From Moniliella sp. 'wahieum' (lineage: Eukaryota; Basidiomycota; Moniliellomycetes; Moniliellales; Moniliellaceae), in contig RSEE01000051.1 of assembly GCA_003971905.1 (NCBI GenBank), forward strand, positions 310,001 through 374,000: a DNA stretch of 64,000 bases. Reading direction: 5' to 3'. Below the pieces are notes generated by a model. It did not search any database. It worked only from the letters and a program-made list of their open reading frames with translations, and was not told the origin of the DNA. The position numbers were made by a program, and so were the translations under genes. Shown here piece by piece: positions 9,623-21,249 of this stretch. Within the stretch, counting starts at the first letter, position 1, and each line of letters opens with the position of its first letter.

Positions 9623-12391
9623 TTACGCTGCAATCTCGAACAGCAGGTCGGACTGCGAGACCGAGTCATTCGGCTCGACGAGGATACGCTTGACCTTACC
9701 AGAGACGGGGGAAAACGACAGTTTCCATCTTCATTGCGCTCAGCACAGCCAAGGGGTCACCTGCCTTGACCTGGTGCCCCACCTGGGCGCGCACCTCAAC
9801 CACCACAGCGGCCAGGGGGGAGCCCACCTGGCCCCTCGCCAGGCTTGGCTCGCTCACGGTGCACTGCCTCCACAGCCGCACTCTTGTCTTCCACAATGAT
9901 CGAGCGCGGTTCGGCATTCAGTTCAAAGAACACCTCACGCGTGCCACGCTCCGAGTTGACTGCACCCACAGCCAAAAGCTTGATGATGAGCAGCTTGCCA
10001 CGGTCAATGTAGGCGTGAATCTCTTCACCGACAGGGCTTTGCTGAGGAAGTAGCGGGTGGGAGATGCGAAAGGTCACCGTATTTGGCCAAAAAGTCTTGC
10101 AGGTCCTCAAGACCTTGGGGTACATGGCGTAGCTAATGGCGTCGGCCGTAGTGATCGTCTTGCCATACTTTTTGGTCAGGTCCTTCTTGATCTGACGTAA
10201 CTCGATCGGAGCCATCGTGGCTCCGGGGCGCCCCTCAATCTTGGGTTTGCCACGCAAGATCTTGGTCCGCAGCGGCTCAGGGAAGCCACCGGGGGGAACG
10301 CCAAGGTAGCCTTGGAAGTACTCAATGACTGAGCTAGGGAAATCGAGCTTGTCGGCACGCTCTTCCACTTCGGCCGCCGTCAACTTATTGGCCACAAGGA
10401 ACTGGGCAAAGTCACCAACAACCTTCGACGATGGAGTGACCTTGACAATATCACCACAGAGCTTGTTGGCTACAATGTAGGCCTTCTTAATTTCGCTCCA
10501 CTGACTTCCGAGACCAAGGGACATGGACTGGAACATGAGGTTGGTGTACTGTCCACCCGGCATCTCATGGTCAAACACGGACGAATCCGACGCTTTGACT
10601 TCCTGCTCAAAGCATTGGTACAGCTGACGAACCGAAGTCCAGTACAGGTTGAGGGCCATGATGTCTTCGTGACGAATACCGGGACCAAGACCCGTCTGCT
10701 CGAGAGCGGCCACAAGCGCGCCCATCGACGGCTGGGACGTAAGGCCCGACATGGAATCGATTGCCACGTCCACCACATCGGCGCCAGCCTCGGCAGCAGC
10801 GAGCATCGAGCTGAGCGCGATACCTGCCGTATCGTGAGAGTGAACGTGAATGGGGAGGTCTGGGTACTTCTTCCGAATCGAGCCGATCAAGAGACGAGCC
10901 GCAGCGGGTTTCAGAAGACCAGCCATGTCCTTGACACCGAGGATGTGGATGCCTGTCTTGACCAGCTCGTCGACCAGGTTCATGTAGTATTCCAGAGTGT
11001 ACTTCGGGTGCGCCTTCGGGTTGGCAACATCGCCAGTGTAGCACACCGTTCCCTCTGCCACACCACCTGCCTGCTTGGCAGCATCAATGCCCAGGCGCAG
11101 ACTGCCCAAATCGTTGAGCGAGTCAAAGACACGGAAGATGTCAAGACCATTCTCCACTGCCTTCTTGCTAAATTCGTAGATCAGGTTGTCCGGGTAAGAT
11201 GTGTACCCCACAGCGTTGGCTCCACGGACAAGTGCCTGGAAGGGAATGTTGGGAACAAGCTTGCGCAATTTGCGCAGTCGCTCCCACGGATCTTCGTAAA
11301 GGAACCGCATCGCCACGTCAAACGTAGCCCCGCCCCCACTCAAGAGAAAACGCATTCTTCAGCGCATACGAGGTGGTCTTGGCAATGTTGGTCATCTCGA
11401 TCGTACGCAGCCGAGTAGCAAGAAGGGACTGGTGGGCGTCACGCCACGTCGTGTCCATGATGAGGGTGCCCTTGTACGCCCGCACAGCCTTGGCAAATGC
11501 TTCAGGCCCTTCGTGGAGAAGGATGGAGCGCCAGCCCTCCTGGCATGGGACCGCCGTGTCAATGGCCTTGGTCGGATCAGACGGGTCGTTCAGGCGAGGG
11601 ATCTCAATGTCCGTCTTGAGCCCGGGCTCGCCCATCTGACCTTGGATGTGAGATCCATTGACGGCCATGTCACCCAGGTAAGCCAGAAGCTTCTGGGCCC
11701 GGTTCTGACTTGGAACGAGGTTAAACAGTTCAGGCGTGTCGTCAATCATGGTCGTCCAGGTGTTGGCCGAAGCAAAGGCATCATGGGTGATGAGACGAAC
11801 GAGGAAGGGGACGTTGGTCTTGACCCCACGGATGCGGAACTCGACGAGTGCACGCAGCATTTTACGTCGCGTCACCTCGTACGTCGCACCGCGGCACGTA
11901 ACCTTGACTAACAGCGAATCGTAGTGGGGCGTGATTTGCGCACCGGCAAAGCCGCTGCTGGCATCCAGCCGCACACCATTCCCGCCGGCCGAACGGTAAA
12001 CCTCAATCTTCCCCGTGTCGGGCTGGAAGTTGTGGGTTGGGTCTTCCGTAGTGATGCGACACTGGATGGCAGAGCCACGCTTCTGGATTGTCTGCTGGGT
12101 CAAGCCCAGATCGTCCAGCGTCGCGCCCGCCGCAATTTGGATCTGAGCACCAACAATGTCAATACCTGTGATTTCCTCAGTGATTGTGTGTTCGACTTGA
12201 AGACGCGGGTTGATTTCGATAAAGTAGTGGCGGTTTTGTTGGTCAACCAAAAACTCTGCTGTGCCTGCGTTGCGGTAGCCGGCCACCTTGGCAAGCTTGA
12301 CCCGTCGTTCAACAGAGCTTGACGAACTGTGTCGTTCAGGTTGGAAGCGGGAAGGGACACACCAACGAAAGAGGAGACGAGGGCCGCACAC
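9623..12391 (-). pseudogene. PYC1: Pyruvate carboxylase copy lacking the N-terminal part of the biotin carboxylase domain
   Basis: Pyruvate carboxylase makes oxaloacetate from pyruvate, bicarbonate and ATP, for anaplerosis and gluconeogenesis in the cytosol. The visible protein of about 920 residues starts inside the biotin carboxylase domain (FIEINPRLQVEHT near 12.2 kb). It continues through the carboxyltransferase domain (DTTWRDAHQSLLATRLRT near 11.4 kb, KDMAGLLKP near 10.9 kb) to the biotinyl domain with the biotin-lysine motif SAMKMET near 9.72 kb, and ends SDLLFEIAA before TAA at 9625-9623. About 280 residues, including the first part of the ATP-grasp fold, cannot be found upstream in any frame before the tRNA-Ser at 13.7 kb. 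Homology fades just above 12.36 kb, and the start given is only the first in-frame Met. One- or two-base breaks near 9715, 9835, 11337 and 12302 are like those in intact essential genes nearby and are probably sequence errors. The missing 5' third is not explained that way: it could be a true truncation, an assembly deletion or distant first exons. Confidence 0.75.
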
Positions 12392-13654
12392 ATCTCAGCG
12401 AAAAGAAGGAAGTGGCGGGAAGAGTTATTGGTGTGCGCACCCAATCCAACTGACCATTAGTATCTTCGCATTCGTTTATTCCCATCTCGGCACCATCGAC
12501 AATCCCTGGTTCTCCATAGGTTAAACCCATTAACCGAGGTATATGTCCAATGCGTTTTGTACTCGATGGAAGTGCAAGCTGTCCCTGTAGCGCATCACGG
12601 TCAAAGCCCTGTTGTTTGAGCCAGTTGCCCACCCAGGCTCCTTGAACCCCCGCTGTTTTGGGGCGATGCCCCAATCACGCCATCCTGCATGATAGGCATC
12701 ACCGGTCACCCCGGTACCCTCGATTATATAACTTTTCATCTCAGAGCATCCTGTACCTCTCCTTAGAACCACCACCTCCATTCTTCTTCTTCAGCACCCG
12801 CGGCGATGGACCATGTAGGACCCGAACATCCCCATGAAATGACGTTGCCCTGCTCATTGCCCCTCAGCTGAGGCTCAGCGCCCTCAGCTCAGCGCATCGC
12901 GGGCCTCCGCAAGAAGCTGGTGTTCTGGTGACAGATCCAACCGGCGCATATTGTCCACCGCGAATCAGCTCCTTGACTTTGAGCAGCTCATCAGCGACCC
13001 AAGGATGCTGTGGGGCATGTAGACCGCTTGCATGCGGGAGCATAAACCCAGCGCAGCAATGATTAATGACACGCCACAAAAACCAGGGCGTTCCCATCAT
13101 GCATCATGCCACGTGATTGTACAACATGAAAGTGTATTGTAGGGCAGGACCAAATTGCGGAGATGTACGTCCCCCTCAGACTGGTGTTGCAGATCAGTCG
13201 AGGGCGGTGGCCTCCGCCACTGCCTCCGGAGCCACTTCAGTAAACGTTTCAGCAGGCGGATGAGCACCAAGCGCCTCCTCATCGACCTCATCAATTAATT
13301 TCCTCTTGTGTGGGTGGGTGAAGCCATTTGGGTTCAGACGTTCAATGCGTGTTGGGCAATTAGAAACGCGCAGGCGGAATTGGATAGTCAAAGCTACGGT
13401 GCATGTGTATCCTTACGCGTGAGCAAGCAAACGCTCACATTCCAACTCGTAGGCCCAAGGACTTGAGCCTTTTAAATTTTACCACGCCTACCTGGGATGA
13501 CGCGTAACGTGTCCCGGCACCGACCTTGCCAACCACTGTTTTGGTATACCTCTGCAATCTGTTGAGTCACGAACCCATCAGTCACAAGAGTGAGAGGATT
13601 GCGCTCGGATCAAACGAAAACGGGATGACTTCCTTTCAAAGAAGAGGAAAAATA
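12392..13654. other. Intergenic region with one weak ORF
   Basis: No recognisable gene. A 65-codon minus-strand frame at 13391-13194 has coding-like composition (KRKLIDEVDEEALGAH then Pro/Glu/Thr/Ala-rich to a stop). It could be a last exon, but no partner exon is evident. TATATAA-like sequence occurs near 12,725. Confidence 0.4.
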
Positions 13655-13750
13655 CGACAATGACAGGATTCGAACCTGTGCAGGCAGAGCCTAATTGATG
13701 GTTAGACGTAACGTTCTAATCAATCCCCTTAACCGCTCGGGCACATTGCC
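13655..13750 (-). tRNA. tRNA-Ser(AGA) with a 14-nt intron
   Basis: The reverse complement has acceptor GGCAATG paired with CATTGTC, a class II variable arm (GGC-TCT-GCC) and the T arm ACAGG-TTCGAAT-CCTGT. The anticodon stem ATTGA pairs with TCAAT. The loop reads TTAGAA, then a 14-nt intron at 13713-13700, then A, giving anticodon AGA. A T5 run follows on the minus strand. The mature sequence is identical, as far as I can compare, to the copy at 23842-23938 in opposite orientation; only the introns differ. Confidence 0.92.
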
Positions 13751-16284
13751 ATTATTGCATGGAAAATCTGCTCTAGATATCTTATCAACATCAACGGAAG
13801 AGCGAAGTTGAACGTCCAAAAGCATCGTTCCTAAAGGGAGAAGGAGTAACAACAGAGGACATAGAAACCCGCAAAAAGACGGGAAATGAGCTTGACTCGT
13901 GAGACCAGCCAAACGATGAGAGATCATGTGCCATCGATGGGCCCGGACTAGAGCTCATCAACCCACAGTTTTGGTATGTTTTCTTTCCCTTGTGGAGAGG
14001 ACAGACCACCCTCACAGTTGCGATTGTAACGGAGTTGCTGGCTTCCCCAGCGGAGATCTTCCCTGCCCATCGGAGACAAGACTCACGGAGGACTAAACGT
14101 GTTTCAGATCCAAAGTCCAAGGAACACTGGCGTGAACGTCGTGAGTAGTGCTTTGCTGTTCGTCGGGTAGAGCCAGGAAGCGGCCGCGAGGAGGTTGCAC
14201 GTTACGAGCTTGACGAGAAAGCGGGGAGTTCGGAACGGTGGTTCTTCTAGAGTGGAGTTCGCCTGGAAGAAGGGTGATTTGCAAAAAGATTGGTGGGCGG
14301 CTTGGACTTGGGCCATCACAATTAGATCTAGTAAGAATAGGCAGGTTTTATAGAAGAGAAGGGGGACAAAAGAAGACCGACAGATCTACAGCTAAAAGTG
14401 CATGAGGGACACGAGGCAAGACGAGGCGAGAGGGTCAAGGGCCAAGCTGACCCGAGACGAGATACGGGCCGAGAAACCGAATCGAAACCCTGCGTAGTGT
14501 TTTGGATTTTTAATAGATGAAGACGAGTGGAGAAGAGGGGATTGTTGTGGGTTTTGTAGATCGGCCAATGGGGGGCGCCGTCTCGCCTGGCCACGTTGCG
14601 TATGTACCGGAAAGAGCAAGACTAGTGTGCCTATATAGTCCATTGTCCTAGAAAAGGTTGGCAGGAAGGGCAGCAATGCAGTTAACAACTACAAAAGGGG
14701 TTGGGGAGAGGTTCTTTGTCACTGGAAGAATGCTACTCTCGTAGGATCACCACGGGATCCTTACAATGAAGAATGGTTACGGTCGACGGCAAGGGGGGAT
14801 TCCCCACAGAAGACTGAAAGACCAAAATGTGAGCGGCCCTCTTGCACGACCGGGGTCGGGTTGCACCTGTTGCGGTAGCGGGTGTGCAACGCCATCTGGA
14901 GCGTGCTGAATGCGCGTCGTCTCCGAAACAAGACGAGAAGTGGCCTGTCTACCCCAGCAGTTCCCCCTGATTTCATCTGGCTCTGACAGCGGTTCAAACG
15001 GCGATGTCAATATCTCTCAGACCAAGTAAAGACAATAAAGATGTGGAGAAAACCCGCCCAATAAAAGGTGAGGCCTCTGTTGACGGCAACCGTGAGCCTC
15101 GGCAGATCTGATCCAATCCAAGGTGTGATGCTTTCCAATCCTAATAGAGCTCGCCCCCGCCCCAACCTAGTCCCTGTCACAGAGCCTCGCGAGTGGGCAA
15201 GCCCGGCGGAGCCTATACGCGCTCCCTTCCTTCTTCGTTTTCGTAACCACCCAACCCCAGGTTGGTTATTGGATCCAATCCGATCTTCTATGAGCTGCGA
15301 TGTCCAGCGTGACCACCAGCGGGATCCACCAGTCTTCCGTATCCGCGCGATAACAATTGCCCCTCGCCCAAGTGAATTGGTAACCATCGCCTGGTTACGG
15401 AATTGTCAGTATCCCCGTTTGCGACGACCATCGTCGTCCCATGTCCGTTTACCTTACGTTGCTAGGTTGCCAGTGCGACAACGTCCCCCCTGTTTTCTCC
15501 TGTCTCCGTTCTTCCTCTTTCTATGCACTGTTTCCCTATTAGTCCCGGTCTGTAAGCAATGGTTCGTGGTTTTCCCCGCGGTATATTATTCCTCTCCTGT
15601 CCTCGCCAATTGTCGATCAATCCAGTACAACAGGCATCTCCTCCTCTTAGTTGCCCCCCGCTCCTTGCCCTCGTCATCCAGCTCCCGTCTCCAACTCTCC
15701 GTCCTTCAGTTAATCCAGTTCACGTGTGCCCTCCTCCTCTGCCACGTCGAAGTCCAGCTAAGTTCAGCCACTTGTGATCCCGTTTTCAGCCACACGACCT
15801 CCAGTTCCAGTCCAGCTCCAGTCTGACAGTGTTATGTTCCCGCTGCTAGTTCCCGTCTCTGAGCCCGAAGGCTTCAAACACCCTGTTACCTCCCAAACCA
15901 GTGCTATACGCAGCCTTTCGGCACCTACAGCCGCCTCTGCTATAATATGCCAAGAGGCCACTCCCAGTCCCTATACCCCCCGCTCGGACCCCAAGCGCGA
16001 ACTAGCATGAGTCTACCTTAGGACCGCCAAGGCATTGTACCCCTTAACCCTCCCCCCCATTCCCCCCGGGCAGGCCCCCTGGCGGTGTCCACTCGGAGGA
16101 ACAGTCTCGATCGTGCAGCTGCTGTACCAAGTTCGGTGCCAAAAAACGGCCATCCTCTCGATACCACGTTGTATCTATATGGCAACACCAGTCGGCCCAG
16201 TTGCCTTGATATTTATACAATCTTCTGTTCTTCCCCGTTTCTTCCCCTTTTGGGGGATGGAGCGGGTTATTATGTACAGACAAC
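13751..16284. other. Gene-poor region, possible repeat debris
   Basis: I see no gene that I can support. Long but composition-poor frames at 15.07-15.83 kb (plus) are Ser/Leu/Pro-rich without domains. The position between a tRNA gene and a copia remnant suggests degraded mobile-element sequence, which is inference only. Confidence 0.4.
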
Positions 16285-16440
16285 TGGGGAGAAAGGTGGT
16301 AAACTCATAAGTTTCACTGCATAGCTCCCATAAGAGCTAATATGTCCCCATTCGCAGGAAGGGAAAAGATAAGACAATGCTGCTGCAGTGCCGCTGATCG
16401 CATGTCACCAGTGTATAGTACGCAATTCATCCACACAACA
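16285..16440 (-). repeat. Partial copia LTR, copy 1
   Basis: Read on the minus strand this begins TGTTGTGTGGATGAATTGCG directly after the end of the copia pol frame, as expected for the start of a 3' LTR. It is about 155 bp and clearly similar to 22,749-22,907 in the same orientation, so it is a dispersed repeat. The LTR's outer end cannot be placed. Confidence 0.65.
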
Positions 16441-17601
16441 CTTCTCAAGAGTGGGATGATCATCGAGGCCAAACACTCTTGCATCCATTGACATGCGCAG
16501 GACCAGGAACGATCTTGGTGAGGAATTTGGCCACCATGGACTGGGTGGGACAATGCTCGTACACTGAATGGTTCCGGCCTCCGCCCATTTGCGCATTGCC
16601 TTGAGCTCAACGTCGTAGTTCTTGCTGCGACCATGCTTCTCAGTTGCCGCCAAGTAGTAAGCCAGAGCAAACTGATTGTCTACTTTGATGTTCATGCTCT
16701 TTTGATTCATCTCAAAGTCCTTTGCGATCTTGAGCAGATGGTTTGCCTCACGAGAGCCTTCTATGGCAGCATTGAGCTCAGTCTCGGTAATGAACAGGGC
16801 CAGCTTGGTCTGCTTGCGATTTGCCCACCACACAGCAGCGCCAGCCAACTTGGACACGTAGCCTCCGACACACTTCCGATTCAACTGTTCAGCAAAATGG
16901 GCATCCGTCCATTCTTAGATCAACTCGGTCGGTTGGCTGGTGTACGTACACCAGCTTGAGTTGATGACCGGCCAGGTAGCGAAGAATCCCGTTCACAACT
17001 TACCATGACTGCTTGGTTGGATTGGCAGTAGACTGCTCCGCCCCACAAATCCAGCAGCAAACGCAATGTCCGGACTGACGTGTGCCTGGGGCCGTATACT
17101 GGATCGATCCCAGGACTGGTATTCCACCACAGAGCGCTCGGGATTGGCCCCCTCCTCATCTTCGGCCCGTTGCGCACGCACGGCACTGACCACCCACTTG
17201 GTCACAGCCAGCAAACGCGGAACCGCCCCGGTCATCCCCTCCTGCGCAAGGAGCTGGGCCACACTGGCATATTGGTCGAGACTCAGACGACCACCAATAG
17301 GATCGTATTCAACATTGAGTCCCACCATTTGCTTAATCGGTTCGAGATCCTTGACCACAAAGAAATCATTCAGTGCACGGGGAAAATGACCCAACGCGTC
17401 TTCACTCGGAGAGGAAGTAGCAAAGTTACCAACCCAGCACAACAGGTACCCCGGCTCCCGACCATCTTTGATATAGAAGCGCTCATCGGCACGCGAGAGG
17501 CACGAAAAGCTCAGCGTATGTCGCATTGCCGCCAACGCTTTGAACCAGGCGCGCAGAGAATGTGCAACCCATACAGACAGTACCTTCTCCAAATTGACCA
17601 C
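16405..17601 (-). mobile_element. Ty1/copia retrotransposon remnant: reverse transcriptase end and RNase H
   Basis: Degraded pol of a Ty1/copia element on the minus strand. From 17.6 kb it shows the second half of the reverse transcriptase (LRAWFKALAAMRHTL, DFFVVKDLEPIKQMVGL, LSLDQYASVAQLL). The linker HVSPDIAFAAGFVGR marks the RT-connection segment. RNase H follows with GGYVSKLAGAAVWWANRKQT, TETELNAA and KVDNQFAL. The catalytic YVDD motif position reads WVGN, so the enzyme would be inactive. The frame breaks near 17.0 kb between the RT and RNase H parts. Gag, protease and integrase are not found. The frame runs into the partial LTR at 16,440. I infer an old 5'-deleted copy. Confidence 0.88.
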
Positions 17602-20600
17602 CCGTCCCGACCCATCGTCACCTCACGCTAGCAGACGCACATACCCCGGCTTGTCCAATTCCCCACTAGGAAAAATACCTTCCACACCCATACCCGAACG
17701 TGGAATGCTCTGACATAGTCAAAGAATATTGAGACATATCAGTTTCTAGAAAGACCGCAATGAGAGGTTAATGATTCAAAGTAGAACGAAGAAAAAAGGA
17801 AAAGGGAGAGGTCATAAACGAAAAAGGAGAGGACGTACAGGAAGCGCGCGAGAAAACGGACTATACAGGGGTGTGCGTGCAGGTGATCAACCATGGCGTG
17901 GCAACAGTTAGCTCTATGAGGAAAGAAGGGTTTCCAACCGAAAGAGTGAGATTGCCATTGTGGCTTACTCGCGAGTCAATATGACACTATTCATGACCTA
18001 CCGGCCGACCACTCTACTCCTAAATGCAGTCCACGACCATGCGGCAGCTAAATGATACGCTATACACTCTTCCTTTCTTCCTGGGGGTTTCATGCTCGCC
18101 GGACCGGACGCGCTCAATATGTGCATCCGTAGTCGATTAGCGAAACATGATACGGAATTTTGTCACTCGAATGCTGGAATGCACGAGCGCTGCCAAAGAG
18201 ATTGACCCCATACCTGCAGCTAGGCCGAGTCCGTGGCTGGCTGAGTAGGGGGCTTCTGGTCAATGTCCTGCTCATCTTCCATTATTGACAGTTTCAAGCG
18301 GTGAGCCCCCAAGGATGCTGAACTAAGCAGGCATCGAGCCGCGGGAAAGACTCCGAACAGTTTGGCTGGCTTCCTACGTGTAAAGCAAATGCAACAGTTG
18401 AGAAACTCCGCAGACGGGGCTGAGAGCCTACAACAGGTCATCAAGACAATCCATTGAACGATCCAGCAACTCCGTGGTAAGATGGTTACCAGCCCGTTAT
18501 CACATTGGTAATGCAGACCGAATCAGACACACAATCCTATATAGCTTGCGTTCCCTGAAGTACACGTCTTCAATGATAACCGGGATGAGTCGTACATTCC
18601 TATTGTTAAAACGGTGAAGTCGGGGATAAAGAAGAAGGATAACAAAGTGTCGAGAAGCTTTGGGCAGATTTTAGTCCGTAAACAACCTAATGGCCGATCA
18701 GGCTATAGCCAGCAACCCTTAGAACGGTGTTTCTATACTGAAGAGATGAGCTTGTCTCGCGGGTTTCACAGAATTGACGTGTTTCGAGAGATGGCTGCGA
18801 TATATCAACAGGCTTCTGGTCTGGACGTCAGAGAATTTTCTGGTAATAGTAGTTAAGAAGTAGCATTGAATCGTGATTTTCTTTGCTCCAGTAGGGTGAA
18901 CGATGATTCAGGTTATAGCTCTGTCACAGGCACAATAATTCGTCATGGCGATGCAGAGTAGTAAAAGAACAGACCTGTGAGAATAAGTACCGATAGTACG
19001 CGAGACGCTGATCGGATATATTGGCTGTACCTGATTCCGTCGTATGTCACTGAGGGCCCATTGCCGCTGTACCAGATGAAACCAGTCCAGATGGGGGGGG
19101 CTACCCTCAAGTGATGCCGTTCCTCAAGACAGGCTGAATTATTGTTGAAGCGCATTCCTATGGAAACGGCCTACAATATGAGTTTCGGCAATCAGGAGCT
19201 ATGATGAGAGACCAACAGACGGAGAGCAGAAGAGATCACTAAGAGGAGTATGAGTTGACGAAGAGAAGAGTTAAAGACACCAATGAATCAAAGGGGAAAA
19301 CAACGACTAATTGCATACAACACTTCAAACAGCAGTGGACAAAACATGGCTAAGAAGAGAATATAGGCCAGAGGTTACTTTCGTGGGAAGTGTGGGCCGA
19401 ACAAGAGCAACATGGCTACCAGACATCATGCTCCGACAATTCGTTCATGGTGACTGTCCAATGGTCGTTAGGGAGCTATCTTAATACTGGACAAATCATT
19501 GCGTTTTTGATTGGATCGGATCCGCGACCGCCTGTCCATTAATAATACCCACCACTGAACTCACGCACACCTTTTTCTGCATCCACGACCAAGATCGGGT
19601 GTACGGACTGGTGGCAATTTGGGCAGCATAGCAAGCAGTGATTGCATTCCACCGCTGCGTATGAGTCTCTGTAGACCGTGTCGGCCTCGCTACTACCACA
19701 GAATGTGAGCACTGAACGTCGTATTGGACTAAGAAGCTTCGGTGACTGACTCGTCCAGAAGACAGGTGCGAGCTCGGAAGGAATGACAACTGACTCACGT
19801 GACTCAGGGTCCACGCGGTCCTAGGACGGATGTCAACAGACCGTTACCTTTATCGTTCTTCTCGTCAAACAACGTATAGTCTTGAGCTATGACAAACTCA
19901 GTAGATTTGGGTGGCAACACAAGAGTCGTTGCAATTGTCGGGATGTACAGATAGAACGGAACTGAAAAAAACACAGATACATCCACGAAGATGCTCGGCT
20001 GGCAATTCATTGATTAAGTTCTACTATTACTTGCAAAAACACTGGGCATCAAGCGGATATATTCCTTGCGGACTATGAGTAATACTGATTCTTACCAATT
20101 CGCTCCATTATCAATTGGTAGCTAACCCTAACCCTGGAATCGTATTTCCGGCACTGCTGGAGAGAGGCTACCATTATATGGCTGTGTATTTCAACAGAAT
20201 ATACATATTGAGCGACATTTTTGAATTCATGGCTTATGCAATTAGGAGCCACATGACTCCAGTTTTACGAATATTCAGGATACGGATAGCAGACGAATTA
20301 TTTTCCAGGGATGATTCTTCGGTTTGGTATCCAATGACATGCATGCGCTTCTAACGGTCGCGCACGATAGGTGCCAACAGTACATTCTATCCGTCACGCC
20401 GGTTACGGTATCTGCCACCAGAAGTAAGGGGTTTTCAGGTCGCTGGTGATGTGCATCACCTGCACAATTCGGTAGAAGAGATGCGGTGTATCCTTACTAC
20501 AGTGCTGAGGTCGTTTAGGCTGGTGCGGCTACGGGTGCCAGCATGTCCATAATCAAGCAATCACTTTAAGCCTATTTATAGAAGTAGTCGAACCTTAGCT

Positions 20601-21249
20601 AGGACTATCTTTAGGAAGAACTACGGAGAAAATAGAAATGGATAGTACGCAATCAAAAACCACGAGAATTTTGCATGCTGGTACGTGCTTGATCACCTTG
20701 TCAAGGTTACAAACTGACTTTTGGGTGCACTGAAGTTCCGGGCGGTGTAGGAAAGAAATCGCGGAAATAACAGGAGGCAATTCTCCCTCACGTTTGTTAG
20801 CAGGAGGCATTTCTCCCTCACGTTTCTTAGCTCAAACGAAGGCAGAGCGCCCCAGCTCCTGTCAAATAAGCCTTGCCCCTACATGAATTGGAGGACGTAT
20901 GATTGAAGTTGAGGTTGAACCACGTCCTGCTTGTCTGCTGGCGGGATATGTGTAACAACACGCGTCCTGTATCGGTGAGGTACGGATGTCAAAGGGATCG
21001 GCAAACCAATCCTACGTTCTATCCTCATTCACTCTGTCTACTGGGCCAGATGCATTTTGCGTAGTGAAAAGAAGTGAAGAGCCTGCAGTGAAGTTTTTGG
21101 ATGCTGTTGCAAGGAGGCATTGTTGGCTCAGCGAACAGTTAAGCGACGTGTCTGAAACCGTTCGGACGCTGAAGAGGGACGGTTTGGACAACTGTACGTT
21201 GTCGTGACCACTGACATGAGAGCGGGAGCAGAGCCTTAAATCTGAGCTG
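17602..21249. other. AT-rich gene-poor block
   Basis: Base composition is clearly more AT-rich than the flanking genes and no gene is recognisable. Two minus-strand frames look slightly coding: 18,444-18,220 ending MEDEQDIDQKPPTQ..., and 19,814-19,539 with a Cys-rich CNHCLLCCPNC motif. Neither has an identifiable domain or a start context. The block lies between two retroelement remnants, so old repeats are likely. Confidence 0.45.
20771..20830. repeat. 30-bp tandem duplication
   Basis: Two head-to-tail 30-bp units, 20771-20800 and 20801-20830, differ at only two positions (GGCAA/GGCAT and GTTTGTTAG/GTTTCTTAG). The short perfect spacing points to a recent local duplication in non-coding DNA. 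Confidence 0.9.

Noticed and set aside
15068-15826. 252-codon plus-strand frame as a gene
   Set aside because: Ser/Leu/Pro-rich, no domain or splice context, and it lies in a repeat-rich block; likely chance frame.
20120-20134. CTAACCCTAACCCT as a telomeric repeat
   Set aside because: Only two units are present, inside unrelated sequence; not a telomere or interstitial array.
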